From assembly GCA_014155875.1 (NCBI GenBank), contig JACEFZ010005554.1, positions 1 to 64,000 on the forward strand: a stretch of DNA of 64,000 nt, given 5' to 3'. The notes below the pieces were generated by a model, which saw only the letters and a program-made list of their open reading frames with translations, ran no database searches and had not been told where the DNA came from. Shown in pieces: positions 44,839 through 56,412 of this stretch. The stretch is from Cepaea nemoralis. Lineage: Eukaryota; Mollusca; Gastropoda; Stylommatophora; Helicidae. Each line of letters starts with the position of its first letter. Positions within the stretch are counted from its first letter, which is position 1. Position numbers and translations under genes: made by a program.

Positions 44839-45384
44839 CGAGAGGGTTTCACAAGAACACCTTAAAAGTATGATATAAATTACAATAACCACGTCATTGT
44901 CTTTTAGCCTGTCAATATTGTTGTTAAGGATGTCAACAGTGTTAAGCACGTGACACCACGGAGCAGACGAATACGGTGACGCCATCAGGAAATTTAAAAA
45001 TGGCAACCCCCACGTTTAATTTGTACCAAAGAGGAGCAGCGTTCTGTTATTCGTTTTTTAATCAGTAAAGGGGTGAAACCTATAGAAATTCATCGGCGAA
45101 TGAATGTCCAGTATGCTGATGTATGCTTGTCAGTCCTTCAAGTGTATGAGTGGAGTAGAATATTTAAAAACGGCATGACTTCAATGACACTGTTCACGAC
45201 CGGGTCAGGCACATCGAGTAGTGGCCCCAGAGTCGATTCTTCTCAGGAATCCAAGCACTTTATCGGCATTGGGGGATTTGCATTGAACGCAGTGGTGACT
45301 ACACCGAAAAATGATACATTTGTTCTTTACTTTTTTCAGAATATATTATTTAAAAAAAAAGTTAAGGTTTTTATTTGAAACCCT

Positions 45385-45388
<4 letters not shown>
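44839..45388 (+). mobile_element. mariner-family element, internally deleted (550 bp)
   Basis: Inverted termini CGAGAGGGTTTCA (44839-44851) and its complement (45376-45388). Plus-strand codons from about 45035 give RSVIRFLISKGVKPIEIHRR, the helix-turn-helix of a mariner transposase, then a short C-terminal remnant. The right flank is a (TG)n run; a TA duplication is clear only on the left. Confidence 0.88.

Positions 45389-45444
<56 letters not shown>
45389..45444. repeat. (TG)n microsatellite
   Basis: About 55 bp of TG directly at the mariner end. Confidence 0.97.
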
Positions 45445-45445
<1 letters not shown>

Positions 45446-45974
45446 TCTCCTATTTGTTCAGCCGCTTGGTGGTCTGATGACTCTACTATACTCTCTGTTG
45501 TGAGTTGTTATGAGGTTGGTGTTCCTTATACATGTACTATTATTTGTTACCAAGCTATTCAAGCTTTCCACGTACATATTTATTTGTCTTCCTCTGTCTA
45601 TCTAGCATGGTATTTTCCCACATTGAGCTCACGTGTTTCATATCTACCCCACATTTGCAACCTACCGCACATTTGCAGTCTACCCGACATCTCCAAATGT
45701 CGGCTCATGGTAGCAGTAATAAAGTTAACAAAACAATTTCCGCCCAGAAAGAACTGCTTGTGAAATACAATGAAATAATAGACACAGAAAAATATAATAC
45801 CGTGTGGAAAGCAACGAAAGCTCTATGTTAAAACAATATATCATAACACAAAGTAATGCAGCTTTACAGAACAGAATTACTACACCTGCAGGACGTTGCG
45901 GCGACTAGCTTTCATCGGCAATGTAAAAAGCAAGAACTAATCAAGAATGATACATTAATGATATAACTGTAATG

Positions 45975-46100
45975 GTAAAGGTAGTCATATCGCACACGGA
46001 GAGAACTAAACACATTCCAGTGAATCAAGTGGTGAGGAAAAGAAGATGGCACTGGATAGCACATACACTGAGAAAACGCGAGGATAATATTATAACTAGA
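45975..46100 (+). pseudogene. LINE RT C-terminal fragment
   Basis: VVRKRRWHWIAHTLRKRED matches the RRRRW.WIGH.LR signature of LINE RT ends. It is cut by the hAT fragment at 46102. Confidence 0.7.
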
Positions 46101-46101
46101 C

Positions 46102-46310
46102 CAGTGGTTCTCAACCTCTTTTGGCCCATGCACCCCTTTACCATATGTTCAGAACGTCATTGCCCCCTTTCGTATTTCTTCCCTATAACCCCACCCTCCC
46201 TACCCCCTCACAATATACGTACAAATGGAAGCTAAATTTAATAAAGCATACTAGAACAAGTCTAGACGTCTACGAAAAACGTGAATTTTGGGTCTACTTA
46301 CGTAGACCTT
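46102..46310. mobile_element. hAT MITE, truncated copy
   Basis: It starts CAGTGGTTCTCAACCTCTTT and follows the 6500-6880 copy to about 46310. The right inverted repeat is missing. Confidence 0.88.
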
Positions 46311-46575
46311 TTTTTTGGGTAATTCATTCAAATACGGGTGTGGGGTGTTACGCCTTCACAAATTCAAGGCCATGATGTAACGGGGTGAGTGGTCGGTTCT
46401 ACCGGGTGTTTGTCAAATCTCACTACACTTTGTGTGTAGAACAAATATGAAAAATAAAGTACATTATGTCATCAAAATGTACTCCACAGTCCATCGTAAA
46501 GCAATATGCAGCGAATGGCTGTCATCTGCTGGAGTAATTCTTTGCACTCCAAACAGGTGTTGTCAACGGAAGAAA

Positions 46576-46855
46576 GGTAGGTCAACGTGGCTGAATGGAT
46601 AAGAACACTATCTGAAACATCCGGTGTGATGATGCCGAGGTAAGGGCTTCAACCTTTACACTGGACAGTTGGACTAAAATGTTGACCTATCGTCCTTGAC
46701 TTAGGGACGTACATTACAAGTATCTCTGAAGTCGGAATGGATTCACCTGATGGCGATGGACACTGATTAAAAGGGAAAGCTAGTCCACATGCAAAATTCA
46801 GTCCAGCACTGCTAGAAGTAGTGTGTACGGACTACGCTTGAATTCAAAGCGAGCG
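46576..46855 (+). mobile_element. SINE-A copy
   Basis: Head GGTCAACGTGGCTGAATGGA, CCGGTGTGATGATGCCGAGG, body, end AATTCAAAGCGAGCGAG. Confidence 0.88.
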
Positions 46856-46859
46856 AGTG

Positions 46860-48264
46860 CCAAAACAAAAAACAAAAAAAACGAAGAAAGAATTTGTTTT
46901 CAATTTATTTCTATGTACAAAGTGTAGTGAGGCTTTACAAACACCCTGCGTGATCTCTGCAACGATTCTGAGAATTATCCAGTAACAATGATTACCAGGC
47001 TGGATCGACTCCAGAGCCGCCCTTGTGGGAAAGACAAAATAACCGCACCACTCATTACTGGGGATTGAGCCGGACACTAAAGATCTAGCATATATAAAGT
47101 TGAACTCGTAAACGAAACCAACAATAACGGATTGCCGTGAAAACACGAATACAGATGGATCTGTTTATCACTGTAAACAATTGTGTATGGTTGGTTGTTA
47201 GACTATCAGTTACAGGACGTAATTAAGTACAAGAAAAACATACTAAACCATGCAAATGCACTTAACATCCCCATAATAACAACTTGTAAAACTAGGATAA
47301 CACATCTAAGCTCAGTACCAGCGCTGTTTTGGGTTGCGATACTTCCGTGTACTCTGGCAGTAATGGTTTTGTAAGGCCGCACAAATGGGACGTTATCTGC
47401 AGAATTCACAGGCCCAACTCGTTTCGCAGAACTCTGCGACAGAGGGAGTCGGTTATCTGCACACAATGAAACTGTAGAAATATCGTGACTAGCTAGTTGC
47501 ACGTCATGTGAAGTGGAATATACGCAAATGATAAAGAGCAATTCGTCGTAAGCAAAAGTTTGCTTTATGCATTTGTCGCTCTGACACAAGCAATTAAGGA
47601 AAGATTGCTAACTACTACAAGCCTAAAGGAAGAATTAGTTTGTTATTCACATTTAAAATAAACTTTCGGATGTTTTATTTTTAATTTCTCGCGGATTTTG
47701 TGATAACGGGAGAGAATCTTTATTGTAGTTATCAAATACATGGAGAGAAATTAATTACTTAGCAAAAGTATCGCTACTTTACCTAGCAACACAGCTAATT
47801 TTCTCTACTTTGCTGTAGGCTTACATAGCTGGATAGATACATGTGAGTTTGATATCATCATAATTAGAAGTTTCCAGAACCCGCCAGTCATTATTACATT
47901 ACCTCGAGGTAAGACGTTTCTGTTTCGTTTCGTTTAAATATGTAGACACGTTGTGTTCATTTAGTAGATTACTTCCAGTTTTTTTATTCCTACCTCCAGT
48001 TTTTGATTCCTTCTCTCCTGTTCAGTTGTTTCATCCACTCACTCTAACCTATTTATTACTCTACCTCCGAATGTCTAGAAGGGGCTTGTTTGTTATTGTA
48101 TCACACTCTATGACATTTGTCGTGTTAACTCTTTCACTCGACGGTGATAACATTTAACTCTTCACAGCCCAAGCGCTTATTATCTTAAAGTACCCATTGA
48201 GTGGTTAAGAAAGAGTTAATCGCCGTTTTCTTTCAAACACTTGACATACTGCATATCATTATCA
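46860..48264. other. Intergenic sequence, nothing recognised
   Basis: 1.4 kb without a named motif. Confidence 0.45.
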
Positions 48265-48475
48265 TCATCAAGTGGACATCCAACTGGCGTAGGCGATCAT
48301 GCTTCCACACATCTTGCCATCTCCAACAGCGTGTATCAGTTCGTGTGCTAACCCCCTTCCGTGCCATGACGCAAGACTGTCACAAATTTTCTTTCCCTGT
48401 CTTCCTCTATGTCCCTTTCCACAAATCTTTCCGGTTGTCACTGTATGTTCTATCTTTTGTCTGCTCATAATGTAG
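48265..48475 (-). mobile_element. RTE-like 3' end variant, antisense
   Basis: The minus strand reads TVTTGKICGKGHRGRQGKKI, then CDSLASWHGRG, a diverged form of the RTE C-terminus at 37151. Confidence 0.78.
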
Positions 48476-48638
48476 CCAATAATGATGAATGTCTCTTTCT
48501 GATGTTTGTGACAAGTTATCTTTGTGACTTAGCCTCCCTCAAAATGTTTATATTACTCATTTTCGCTGTCCAGTGAGTATGAAGCATTCTGCTGTAAACT
48601 GGATACAGGTTAATTATTGATTATAATAATCTGTTGAG

Positions 48639-48928
48639 AGGCCAGCATGTCGAATGGATAAGAACGCTCGTTCTTAACCATCCGGTGTGCTGATGCCGGG
48701 GTAGCGGGTTCAACTCCTACACCGGTCAGTTGGACTAGAATGTTGACTTCTCGTCTTTGACTTGGAGGTGGGAGGGAATTAAATTACAAGTACCTCTGAA
48801 GTCAGAGTGGGTTCGCCTGGTGGTGAGGGACATTGGTAATTTGGAAAACTAATCCACACGCAAAAATCAGTCCAGTGTATTAGAAGTTGTAGCACGAATA
48901 TGGACTACGTTTGAGTTCAAAGCGAGCG
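48639..48928 (+). mobile_element. SINE-A copy, best-preserved head
   Basis: GGCCAGCATGTCGAATGGAT (A-box region), CCGGTGTGCTGATGCCGGGG, then B box GCGGGTTCAACTCC, body, and GACTACGTTTGAGTTCAAAG. Confidence 0.9.
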
Positions 48929-48969
48929 AACGCGAAAAAAGAAAGAAAAAGAAAACAATAGTCTACTGA

Positions 48970-49170
48970 AAGTACATTAACGAGCTAAAGATAGTAAAGT
49001 CTTCTGTATGTTGACTGGTCAAAAAGTACATTAACGAGCTAAAGATAGTAAAGTCTTCTGTATGTTGACTGGTCAAAAAGTACATTAACGAGCTAAAGAT
49101 AGTAAAGTCTTCTTGTATGTTGACTGGTCAAAAAGTACATTAACGAGCTAAAGATAGCAAAGTCTTCTTT
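48970..49170. repeat. 54-bp tandem repeat, 3 full copies and a part
   Basis: The unit AAGTACATTAACGAGCTAAA, GATAGTAAAGTCTTCTGTAT plus GTTGACTGGTCAAA is repeated almost without change. The last copy runs into the LINE open frame. Confidence 0.95.
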
Positions 49171-50553
49171 TTTCAAGTAACTTCAAAGCGGAGGTAGAGG
49201 CTCTGAAAACTGCAGCAGAAATGCTCCTGATGGAGGAAAATAAAGAGAAGCAAATAGCTATCTTCACAGATGCAAAGTCAGCTGTCTCAATACTGAAGAG
49301 CAATAACAGCACAGAACTAACTGACCTAAGAGCAGCACTCCATGGTCTATGCCAGAAATCCAAAAAAGTTGTAATACAGTGGATCCCATCACATTGCAGT
49401 ATACCTGGAAACGAAGAGGCTGACAGACTGGCAAAAGAGGGCGGACGACTACCACAGCCTGACATAGACATAACCTATAATGAGGCAAAGAGGTTGATAA
49501 AAAGCACTTATAGAACCAAATGGGAATCGGAGCATCCAGGCCATCAGAAGGATGATGCATATTACAAACTCGACCGAAGAGAACAAGTAGCAATCTTCAG
49601 ACTCCGCACAGGACATAACAGGCTGAAATACCACTTGTTCAATAAACTAAAGATAGGAGATACCGATGAATGTAATTGTAGAACTGGAAAAATGACAGCA
49701 AAACATTTGCTGCAGGATTGCCCAACGTATGCAGAACAGAGAAACATATTTTGGCCCACACCTGCTTCATTTGAGGACAAGCTCTATGGATATATCAGCA
49801 AGCTCAGGTTGACTGCATCTTACTTCAATTACATTCAGGTTGACATTTAAAGGCGCATGAAGAAGTATTTAGACTGCCACACTTCATACTACAGGTATGT
49901 CGGTTACAAAAGCGTCCCAGAGGCATGAAATGGAATATTGCTTGGATAGGAAATCCATTACGTGGAAAGTCCGAATCAAAAGCTCACTGTGTGGGCTTCA
50001 TAAAAGGTGGAAAAAGTGTCCTAGTGGCACGAAATGGAATATTGCTTGGATAGCAAATCCATTACGTGGAAAGTCCGAATCGAAAGCTCACTGTGTGGAT
50101 GTCATCTGCAGACTTCATTCCTCTGGTTTCCTGAAGAACAGCCTATGCTGAACGGAAGGCCCAATATACGGAAGTGAGGCTAAGCAGCCATGTGCAGGAC
50201 GTGACGATTCCTTGGGTGAGCCCAGTACCAGAGCGCTATGTATCGGCTCTGCAAGTATGGAAGCCTCCTTGGATGGCGGGGAATGCCCATGGTCTGCCCC
50301 TGCCTTCCCTTGAGGGCTGACCAGGATCTTTGGCTGTTCTATATGGACCAGCTGGGATGGGGGATAACACCACAACAGTGAGAGTCAAACGTCCTAAGAA
50401 ACCCCCGGGAAGGTTAACCTGGTCAACAAATGCCCGCAGAAGTCGGATGTGTCGGCCTAACGGCGCAAGAACGCAGCTCTGCTGTAAACAGGCACAACGC
50501 AATCACATCCGAAAAAAAACTCCGGATGAACGAAGAAGAAGAAGAAGAAGATC
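49171..50553 (+). mobile_element. I-like LINE 3' end: intact RNase H frame, UTR and (GAA)n tail
   Basis: An open frame to 49850 encodes RNase H with its glutamate (FKAEVEALKTA), second aspartate (IAIFTDAKSAVSIL) and final motif (WIPSHCSIPGNEEADRLAKE). A cysteine-containing C-terminal region follows (CNCRTGKMTAKHLLQDCPTY, FWPTPASFEDKLYG). The first RNase H aspartate strand and the RT are missing. A 3' UTR with an internal duplication runs to (GAA)n at about 50530-50552. Confidence 0.9.
49905..50105 (+). repeat. About 107-bp tandem duplication in the LINE 3' UTR
   Basis: AAATGGAATATTGCTTGGAT, AATCCATTACGTGGAAAGTC and AAAGCTCACTGTGTGG occur twice in step. Confidence 0.92.
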
Positions 50554-51183
50554 ATGATTTTAAAACAACATGATGTTGCTTTCCAGTTATACCGCTAGGC
50601 GTCGTGGGGAGGGGTTATTGAAGTTCCAGTTCCTGTGACTAGCGCCTTACCTCCAATTTTCTCCATGTATCACGAGTAGTATTTATCTGGAATCAAGTAA
50701 ATTCCCTACCGGTTTGCTAGACCTATCATAGATTCTTTACCTACTGAAACATTATAACATCGTAAGTTCCTTACCTACTTAAAGCAATCTAACATCCGTG
50801 TTTGTAGGGAATGGAAACAAACTACACATAACTGACCCTTAAGCTTTGACAGAATATGAACACTCAAGATAACTATAAACAATCAACACCCACGCCTCTA
50901 CTTATCAACTTCCCTAGTGATAACTTATGTTAACTGGTTTCCATTCATAGCTTCAATATCAGCCACCACGCCTATAGTCTATAGATATAAAGGCTTCAGG
51001 GATACGGAATCATCATTTTACTGATCAAGATACAAACGAAATTGAACTACAAAATCACTAACTGTAGTAATCTGTTTTTTTTTTTTCTAATCTAGATTTA
51101 TAAATTTATTCAAGTCGTCTTCAACTTTTTCGACACATAATCTTCATATCGATGTTGACGTGTTAAACTTATGTTCTATAGGC
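50554..51183. other. Intergenic sequence, nothing recognised
   Basis: No motif that I can name. Confidence 0.4.
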
Positions 51184-52040
51184 CAGTGGTTCTCAACCGG
51201 TGGGGAATTCCCCCCCCCCCCCCAGGGGGGAATTTTAGGGTTTCCGGGGGGGGGGGGGATGAAGACCATTTCAAGATCGCGCTAATACAAGAACCGATTA
51301 CTTGATATTGTTTTTCCCTTAATACTTTACAGTTAAGTACGTCTCATCCTTCTAAAATTAATTTTATAAAGTCAGTAGACCCACAAATCATGTTTTATGT
51401 GGATGTCTAGACTTGTTTTAGTATGTGCTATTAAATTTACCTTACATTTTTACGTATACTGTATGGGGGGTGCGTGGTCTCGAGGTATGGTGTCCGCCTC
51501 GAGTGCTGGAGGACCCGGGTTCAAGCCCCGGTGATGCCGGGATATTTTTCTCGTGGACTTCTAGTAATAAATTTCCCCTGGTCTCTGAGTAGTGAGATCG
51601 GACGCCCGTGTGTATTGTTGCGCACGTAAAAAATCCCTTGGCGGTTGGAAATCGAAAAAGAGTAGCCTAACGGCGCTGCCCGGGCAAAATTTCGAGTTAA
51701 AAATCTACCCAAAGTATTTCAGGATCCTCGGCGGTGCTACTGAGTTCGTGCACTGAGCTTAGTTTCTCCAGACTCAGGTTTGAGTTAGGAGGAGAACGGA
51801 GCACTTATGGGTTGCACCCATGTGCCGTGATGTTGGTCCGTCGACAAAACTAAACTAAACTAAGGGGTGGGGGGATTTTTAGAAATGTGAAAGGGGGGGG
51901 GGGAATAACGTTCTGAAAATATGGTGAAAAAAAGGGGGGGGGGGGGCACGGGCCAAATTTTTGATAGGAAGGGGTGGGGGGATGACGTTCTGAAAATATG
52001 GTGAAGGGGGGCACAGGCCAAAAAAGGTTGAGAACCACTG
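51184..52040. mobile_element. hAT MITE with a SINE inserted in it
   Basis: Ends CAGTGGTTCTCAACC and GGTTGAGAACCACTG. The flanks TTCTATAGGC and TTCTAGGC fit an 8-bp duplication with a 2-bp change on the left. Inside are long G runs and repeated GTTCTGAAAATATGGTGAA. A tRNA-headed SINE occupies about 51470-51865. Confidence 0.9.
51470..51865 (+). mobile_element. SINE-F (tRNA-headed), (CTAAA)n tail
   Basis: The head GTGCGTGGTCTCGAGGTATG, GTGTCCGCCTCGAG and GACCCGGGTTCAAGCCCCGG is strongly tRNA-like, with good A and B boxes. The body has AAATCCCTTGGCGGTTGGAA and ends in AACTAAACTAAACTAA. The best tRNA-like sequence in the window, but an element rather than a gene. Confidence 0.9.
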
Positions 52041-52499
52041 TTCTAGGCCCATAATCTACAACAGCTCAATGAGGCATATCTCATGTGGTTGCGACAATGT
52101 CGGGCAATCACTTTGATCAAAGTCGGGTCTTATTTGCTATCTAAAACTACTCACAGTCATTTATAATGCACTAGGGAGCGATAGCACTAATTATTATTGG
52201 ATAAGAAAGAACGAACCAACGAACGAACGAATTTTTAAAAAAAGATGAAAAACTTTATTTTCACAGAGTTAAGTATTGCTCCCAAACGCTCGACTGACTT
52301 TCTGCCGTTCTTGTCTCTCTCTTGTCATACATTACTTCATTCACCAATCACTTATTAGATTAATCTTAAGAAACAAAAATAATACAGACATTGTAAACGT
52401 ATGGGAATATGGAACAATCATTAATCATTTCCACATAAATAATTAATACGAATTTTTTGGCGGGATTGTGGTAATTGTAGCAAGGCTAGTGGGAAATAC
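52041..52499. other. Intergenic sequence, nothing recognised
   Basis: No motif that I can name. Confidence 0.4.
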
Positions 52500-52745
52500 C
52501 ACAGGACAAGGATGACAATTAGCAGACAAGTGAGAAATGATATGGAAGATGCTGAGATGCGGTTTTGTAGCGGAATGTTGAGAACATCGTGGACGAATAG
52601 AAAGTCCGATGAACTCATCTTGAAAGAAGCTAACTCACAAAGAGAACTAGTTACTGCCATTAGAAGGCGACTGTCCACAAGTTCTGGGCATGTCACGAGA
52701 AGGATAAAGCTGGAGTATGTCGTCACAACGGGAAGATTGGGGGGG
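52500..52745 (+). pseudogene. RTE-like LINE RT C-terminal fragment
   Basis: An open stretch DAEMRFCSGMLRTSWTNRKS, LILKEANSQRELVTAIRRR and GHVTRRIKLEYVVTTGR gives the conserved RT end (ML..SWT...S...L, GHV.R). It runs into a G run (52738-52759). Confidence 0.85.
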
Positions 52746-53030
52746 GGGGGGGGGGGGGGCAGGGGAAACCATACACGAATATACATAGCTTGTTCTATTT
52801 TAGTACACACACATTTGTGTGCTACGAGTTCATTCATTGTGCTGAGATTCTCATGATGTGCTCTATTGGAGGTAACTAGAGCACTTATGGAAGTTGATTT
52901 GTTGGTTGTGAATTCTGTAGAAGGTTCTGCTGCCAGTGGGATGCATTAGCGTTCTGGTCGGTTGAGCACAAACATGGACTGGCATCAGTTGGGGGTGAGG
53001 TTGGTTTGAAGCGTGTTGTCTTGACCAAAG

Positions 53031-53190
53031 TACAGGGTGTATTTGTAATGACTGTGCAATGTTTAAAAATATTGCCGGTCCAAGTTTTGTATTTATCTAT
53101 TATGTTGCATGAACTTTACAAACGGTGAATAGAAAATTTGGACCGGATATATTTTCAAACACTACACAGTCATTAAAAATACACCATATA
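53031..53190. mobile_element. 156-bp palindromic MITE with TA duplication, copy 2
   Basis: CAGGGTGTATTTGTAATGAC on the left, AGTCATTAAAAATACACC on the right, TA on both sides; the same element as 32815-32970. Confidence 0.88.
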
Positions 53191-53296
53191 CCACTTTAAA
53201 GGAGTTTGAACTATTTTGAAAGCGGATTAAAAATGAAATGTTGGAGCCACTAAATTAGAGTATATCAATTCACATCTTTAAAGTTTCTTACTGACA

Positions 53297-53515
53297 TTGT
53301 TATATTAGTTGCATATCCTTTACAGGACGTTGCAGTCAACGCCAGCATTTTGTTGCTGTTGTGATCTCTTGGCAAGTTTACGTTTAGTAGTTTGCCATTG
53401 CTTTCTGAACACCGGCACCCGTAAAAAACCAACGCAAGGCGGTATGCTGCCAAATCTCAAGCAGCTGTGTTTCGAACTGCGTCCGTAACCTCTTCGCCAT
53501 GGAGCAGACTCTTAC
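53297..53515 (-). mobile_element. SINE-B copy, antisense
   Basis: TTTACAGGACGTTGCAGTCA, CTTGGCAAGTTTACGTTTAG, then CAAGGCGGTATGCTGCCAAA and GTGTTTCGAACTGC (B-box complement). Confidence 0.88.
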
Positions 53516-53730
53516 GGATAAACTGATGAGAAAAAAACAGGACACTACGAATTTGAGATTTGTTTTCTTCTAAGGATACTGAGAATATAGAAAGACGTAG
53601 ATGGCTTAGCCACATGGCATGGTCGAGACAGGAACACTGAGCTGATCCACGACTCTGGTGATCCAGTGAAATGGCGAGTCCTGACCACCCACGCTTTCCG
53701 GCATGGCACATGATTGATTGATTGAGAAGA
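53516..53730 (+). mobile_element. RTE-like 3' end with (TGAT)n tail, plus strand
   Basis: GCATGGTCGAGACAGGAACA, CACTGAGCTGATCCACGACT, CACGCTTTCCGGCATGGCAC, then ATGATTGATTGATTGA. It is the only plus-strand copy of this 3' end seen here. Confidence 0.88.
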
Positions 53731-54330
53731 TAATAAACGTCGAATTAATGACAGCTGTAGTATTGTTATAATCGTAAAGAAAAGACATATGCCATTTATA
53801 GAGCATCTCATATGTCGCTGCCAGATGCCAAAAAAGAATGCTTTTGTGGGATAGTACACAGAAAGAGAAACACAGGAGTGCAGAAAATTACCAACGTGGA
53901 AAGTTTAAACAGAAAGGCCGCGGCTAAATATTTCAGCAACCTCTGCATTAAGGTATTCGCTGATAGAGATTTGGAGGATCATGATCGCCGTGGTCAGCCC
54001 GAACCCAGACATCTAAAGAAGACTCGCCAGACAGACATCTTTGTTACACAGATTAAACCCGTCTCCATCCTCGTAGCCTCAAATACCAGCAGTTTATGCC
54101 TATGGTATCTCAACCAAGCTGACCATTGTCGGGGTAGGAGTAAGGTCAATCCCGGACAGTCTGGGCCACTTCAAACATAACCAAACAGCCAGAAGGACTG
54201 ACTGTCTGGCTTTGTGTTTGTCCAGCGGATTCCAAATACGGACCGCGAGACTTTGAATGCTAGTTTTACATAAACACATTGAGTCTTTTAACTCTGACAA
54301 GTTGGGGAAGCATTTGGCGGCAGGAAAGCC
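53731..54330. other. Intergenic sequence, nothing recognised
   Basis: Short open stretches show no family motif. Confidence 0.4.
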
Positions 54331-54334
54331 GACG

Positions 54335-54600
54335 ACGCGTCTGCGCAGTGGTGTCTAGGACGCTGGCTTGCATGCCTGGAGGTCATGAGTTCAAATTCGC
54401 ATCGAGACTGATTTTTAAAATTGACTTGGCCTTCCAGGCCACCCCACTCTAAAAATGGGTACCGGAAATGTTTTGGGAAGCCAAGGCGTAGACATGATAT
54501 TGGGGACATCACCACTCATGTGCTGGAGTGTCTGTAAAAATAAGGGACCAGCACCATATGTCCCCATACGCTTTAAGATGTATAACAGAGAACTTAGGTT
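54335..54600 (+). mobile_element. SINE-D copy
   Basis: Head GCGCAGTGGTGTCTAGGACG, B-box-like ATGAGTTCAAATTC, then TTTTTAAAATTGACTTGGCC, TGTTTTGGGAAGCCAAGGC and a 3' part to about 54600. It matches 38680-38870 reversed. Confidence 0.82.
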
Positions 54601-54602
54601 TG

Positions 54603-56034
54603 CTTATCATATACCGAGTACTTTACTTATTTCTATTGATCATATACCGAGTACTTTACTTATTTCTATTTATCATATACCGATCACTTTACTTATTTCT
54701 ATTTATCATATACCCAGTACTTTACTTATTTCTACTTATCATATACCGATCACTTTACTTATTTCTACTTATCATATACCGATCACTTTACGTATTTCTA
54801 CTTATCATATACCGAGTACTTTACTTATTTCTACTTATCATATACCGATCACTTAACGTATTTCTACTTATCATATACCGAGTACTTTACGTATTTCTAC
54901 TTATCATATACCGATCACTTTACTTATGTCTACTTATCATATACCGAGTACTTCACGTATTTCTACTTATCATATACCAAGTACTTTACGTATTTCTACT
55001 TATCATATACTGAGTACTTCACGTATTTCTACTTATCATATACCGAAAACTTTACTTATTTCTACTTATCATATACCGATCACTTAACGTATTTCTACTT
55101 ATCATATACCGATCACTTTACTTATTTCTATTTATCATATACCGAGTACTTTACTTATTTCTACTTATCATATACCGATCACTTTACTTATTTCTATTTA
55201 TCATATAACGAGTACTTTACTTATTTCTACTTATCATATACCGATCACTTTACTTATTTCTACTTATCATATACCGAGTACTTCACGTATTTCTACTTAT
55301 CATATACGGAGTACTTTACGTATTTCTACTTATCATATACCGAGTACTTCACGTATTTCTACTTATCATATACTGAGTACTTTACGTATTTATACTTATC
55401 ATATACCGATCACTTTATTTATTTCTACTTATCATATACCGATCACTTTACGTATTTCTACTTATCATATACCGAGTACTTTACTTATTTCTACTTATCA
55501 TATACCGATCACTTAACGTATTTCTACTTATCATATACCGAGTACTTCACGTATTTCTACTTATCATATACTGAGTACTTTACTTATTTCTATTTATCAT
55601 ATACCGAGTACTTTACTTATTTCTACTTATCATATACTGATCACTTTACTTATTTCTATTTATCATATACCGAGTACTTTACTTATTTCTACTTATCATA
55701 TACCGATCACTTAACGTATTTCTACTTATCATATACCGAGTACTTCACGTATTTCTACTTATCATATACCAAGTACTTTACGTATTTCTACTTATCATAT
55801 ACCGAGTACTTCACATATTTCTACTTATCATATACCGAGTACTTTACTTATTTCTACTTATCGTATACCAATCACTTTACTTATTTCTACTTATCATATA
55901 CCGATCACTTTACTTATTTCTATTTATCATATACCGAGTACTTTACTTATTTCTACTTATCATATACTGATCACTTTACTTATTTCTACTTATCATATAC
56001 CGATCACTTTACTTATTTCTACTTATCATATACC
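54603..56034. repeat. 33-bp satellite array, core block, 43 units
   Basis: The unit is TTATCATATACCGAGTACTT plus TACTTATTTCTAC. Two main variants (CGAGTAC and CGATCAC) mix with minor ones (TTCACG, TTAACG). Runs of variants recur (units 5-8 resemble 25-28; units 11-12 resemble 35-36), which points to block duplication. Because 33 is a multiple of 3, a frame of IIYRVLYLFLL-type 11-residue repeats stays open by chance. Confidence 0.98.
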
Positions 56035-56035
56035 A

Positions 56036-56262
56036 GTTAGTTAGTTGCAAATCCTTTACAGGACGTCGCAGTCAACACCAGCATTGTTTGCTGTTGTGAT
56101 CTCTTGGCAATTTTACATTCAGTAGTTTGTCATTGTTTTATGAACGACCCGCATCCATACCATTTCGTAAAAAAAAACCCAATGCAAGACGATTTGCTGC
56201 CAAATCGTCCGCAGCTGTGTTTCGAACTGGATATGCGTCCGTAACCATTTCGCTATGGAGGG
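56036..56262 (-). mobile_element. SINE-B copy, antisense, in the satellite
   Basis: TTACAGGACGTCGCAGTCAA, ATCTCTTGGCAATTTTACAT, then GCAGCTGTGTTTCGAACTGG and the head complement to 56262. It separates the core array from the diverged flank units. Confidence 0.9.
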
Positions 56263-56412
56263 GGCACATATACCCACTACATTACTTATTTCTACTTACC
56301 ATATACACAATACATTACTTATTTCTGCTCACCATATACCCAGTACTTTATTGTTTTCTACTAACCATACACCCTGGACTTTACTTATTTATACTTACCA
56401 TACACCCAATAC
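56263..56412. repeat. 33-bp satellite, diverged flank units
   Basis: Four to five units of the TACCATATACCCAGTACTTT type, a different subtype from the core block. Confidence 0.93.

Noticed and set aside
47206..47589. 127-codon minus-strand frame
   Set aside because: No recognisable domain and no neighbouring exon-like signals; probably chance.
51476..51546. Possible tRNA gene with good A and B boxes
   Set aside because: It is the head of a SINE that continues into a body and (CTAAA)n tail and lies within a hAT element. No proper acceptor stem closing was seen.
54528..55013. 161-codon frame of repeated LIIYRVLYLFL-type units
   Set aside because: The 33-bp unit is a multiple of 3, so the frame stays open by arithmetic. 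Point variants are not biased to synonymous sites.
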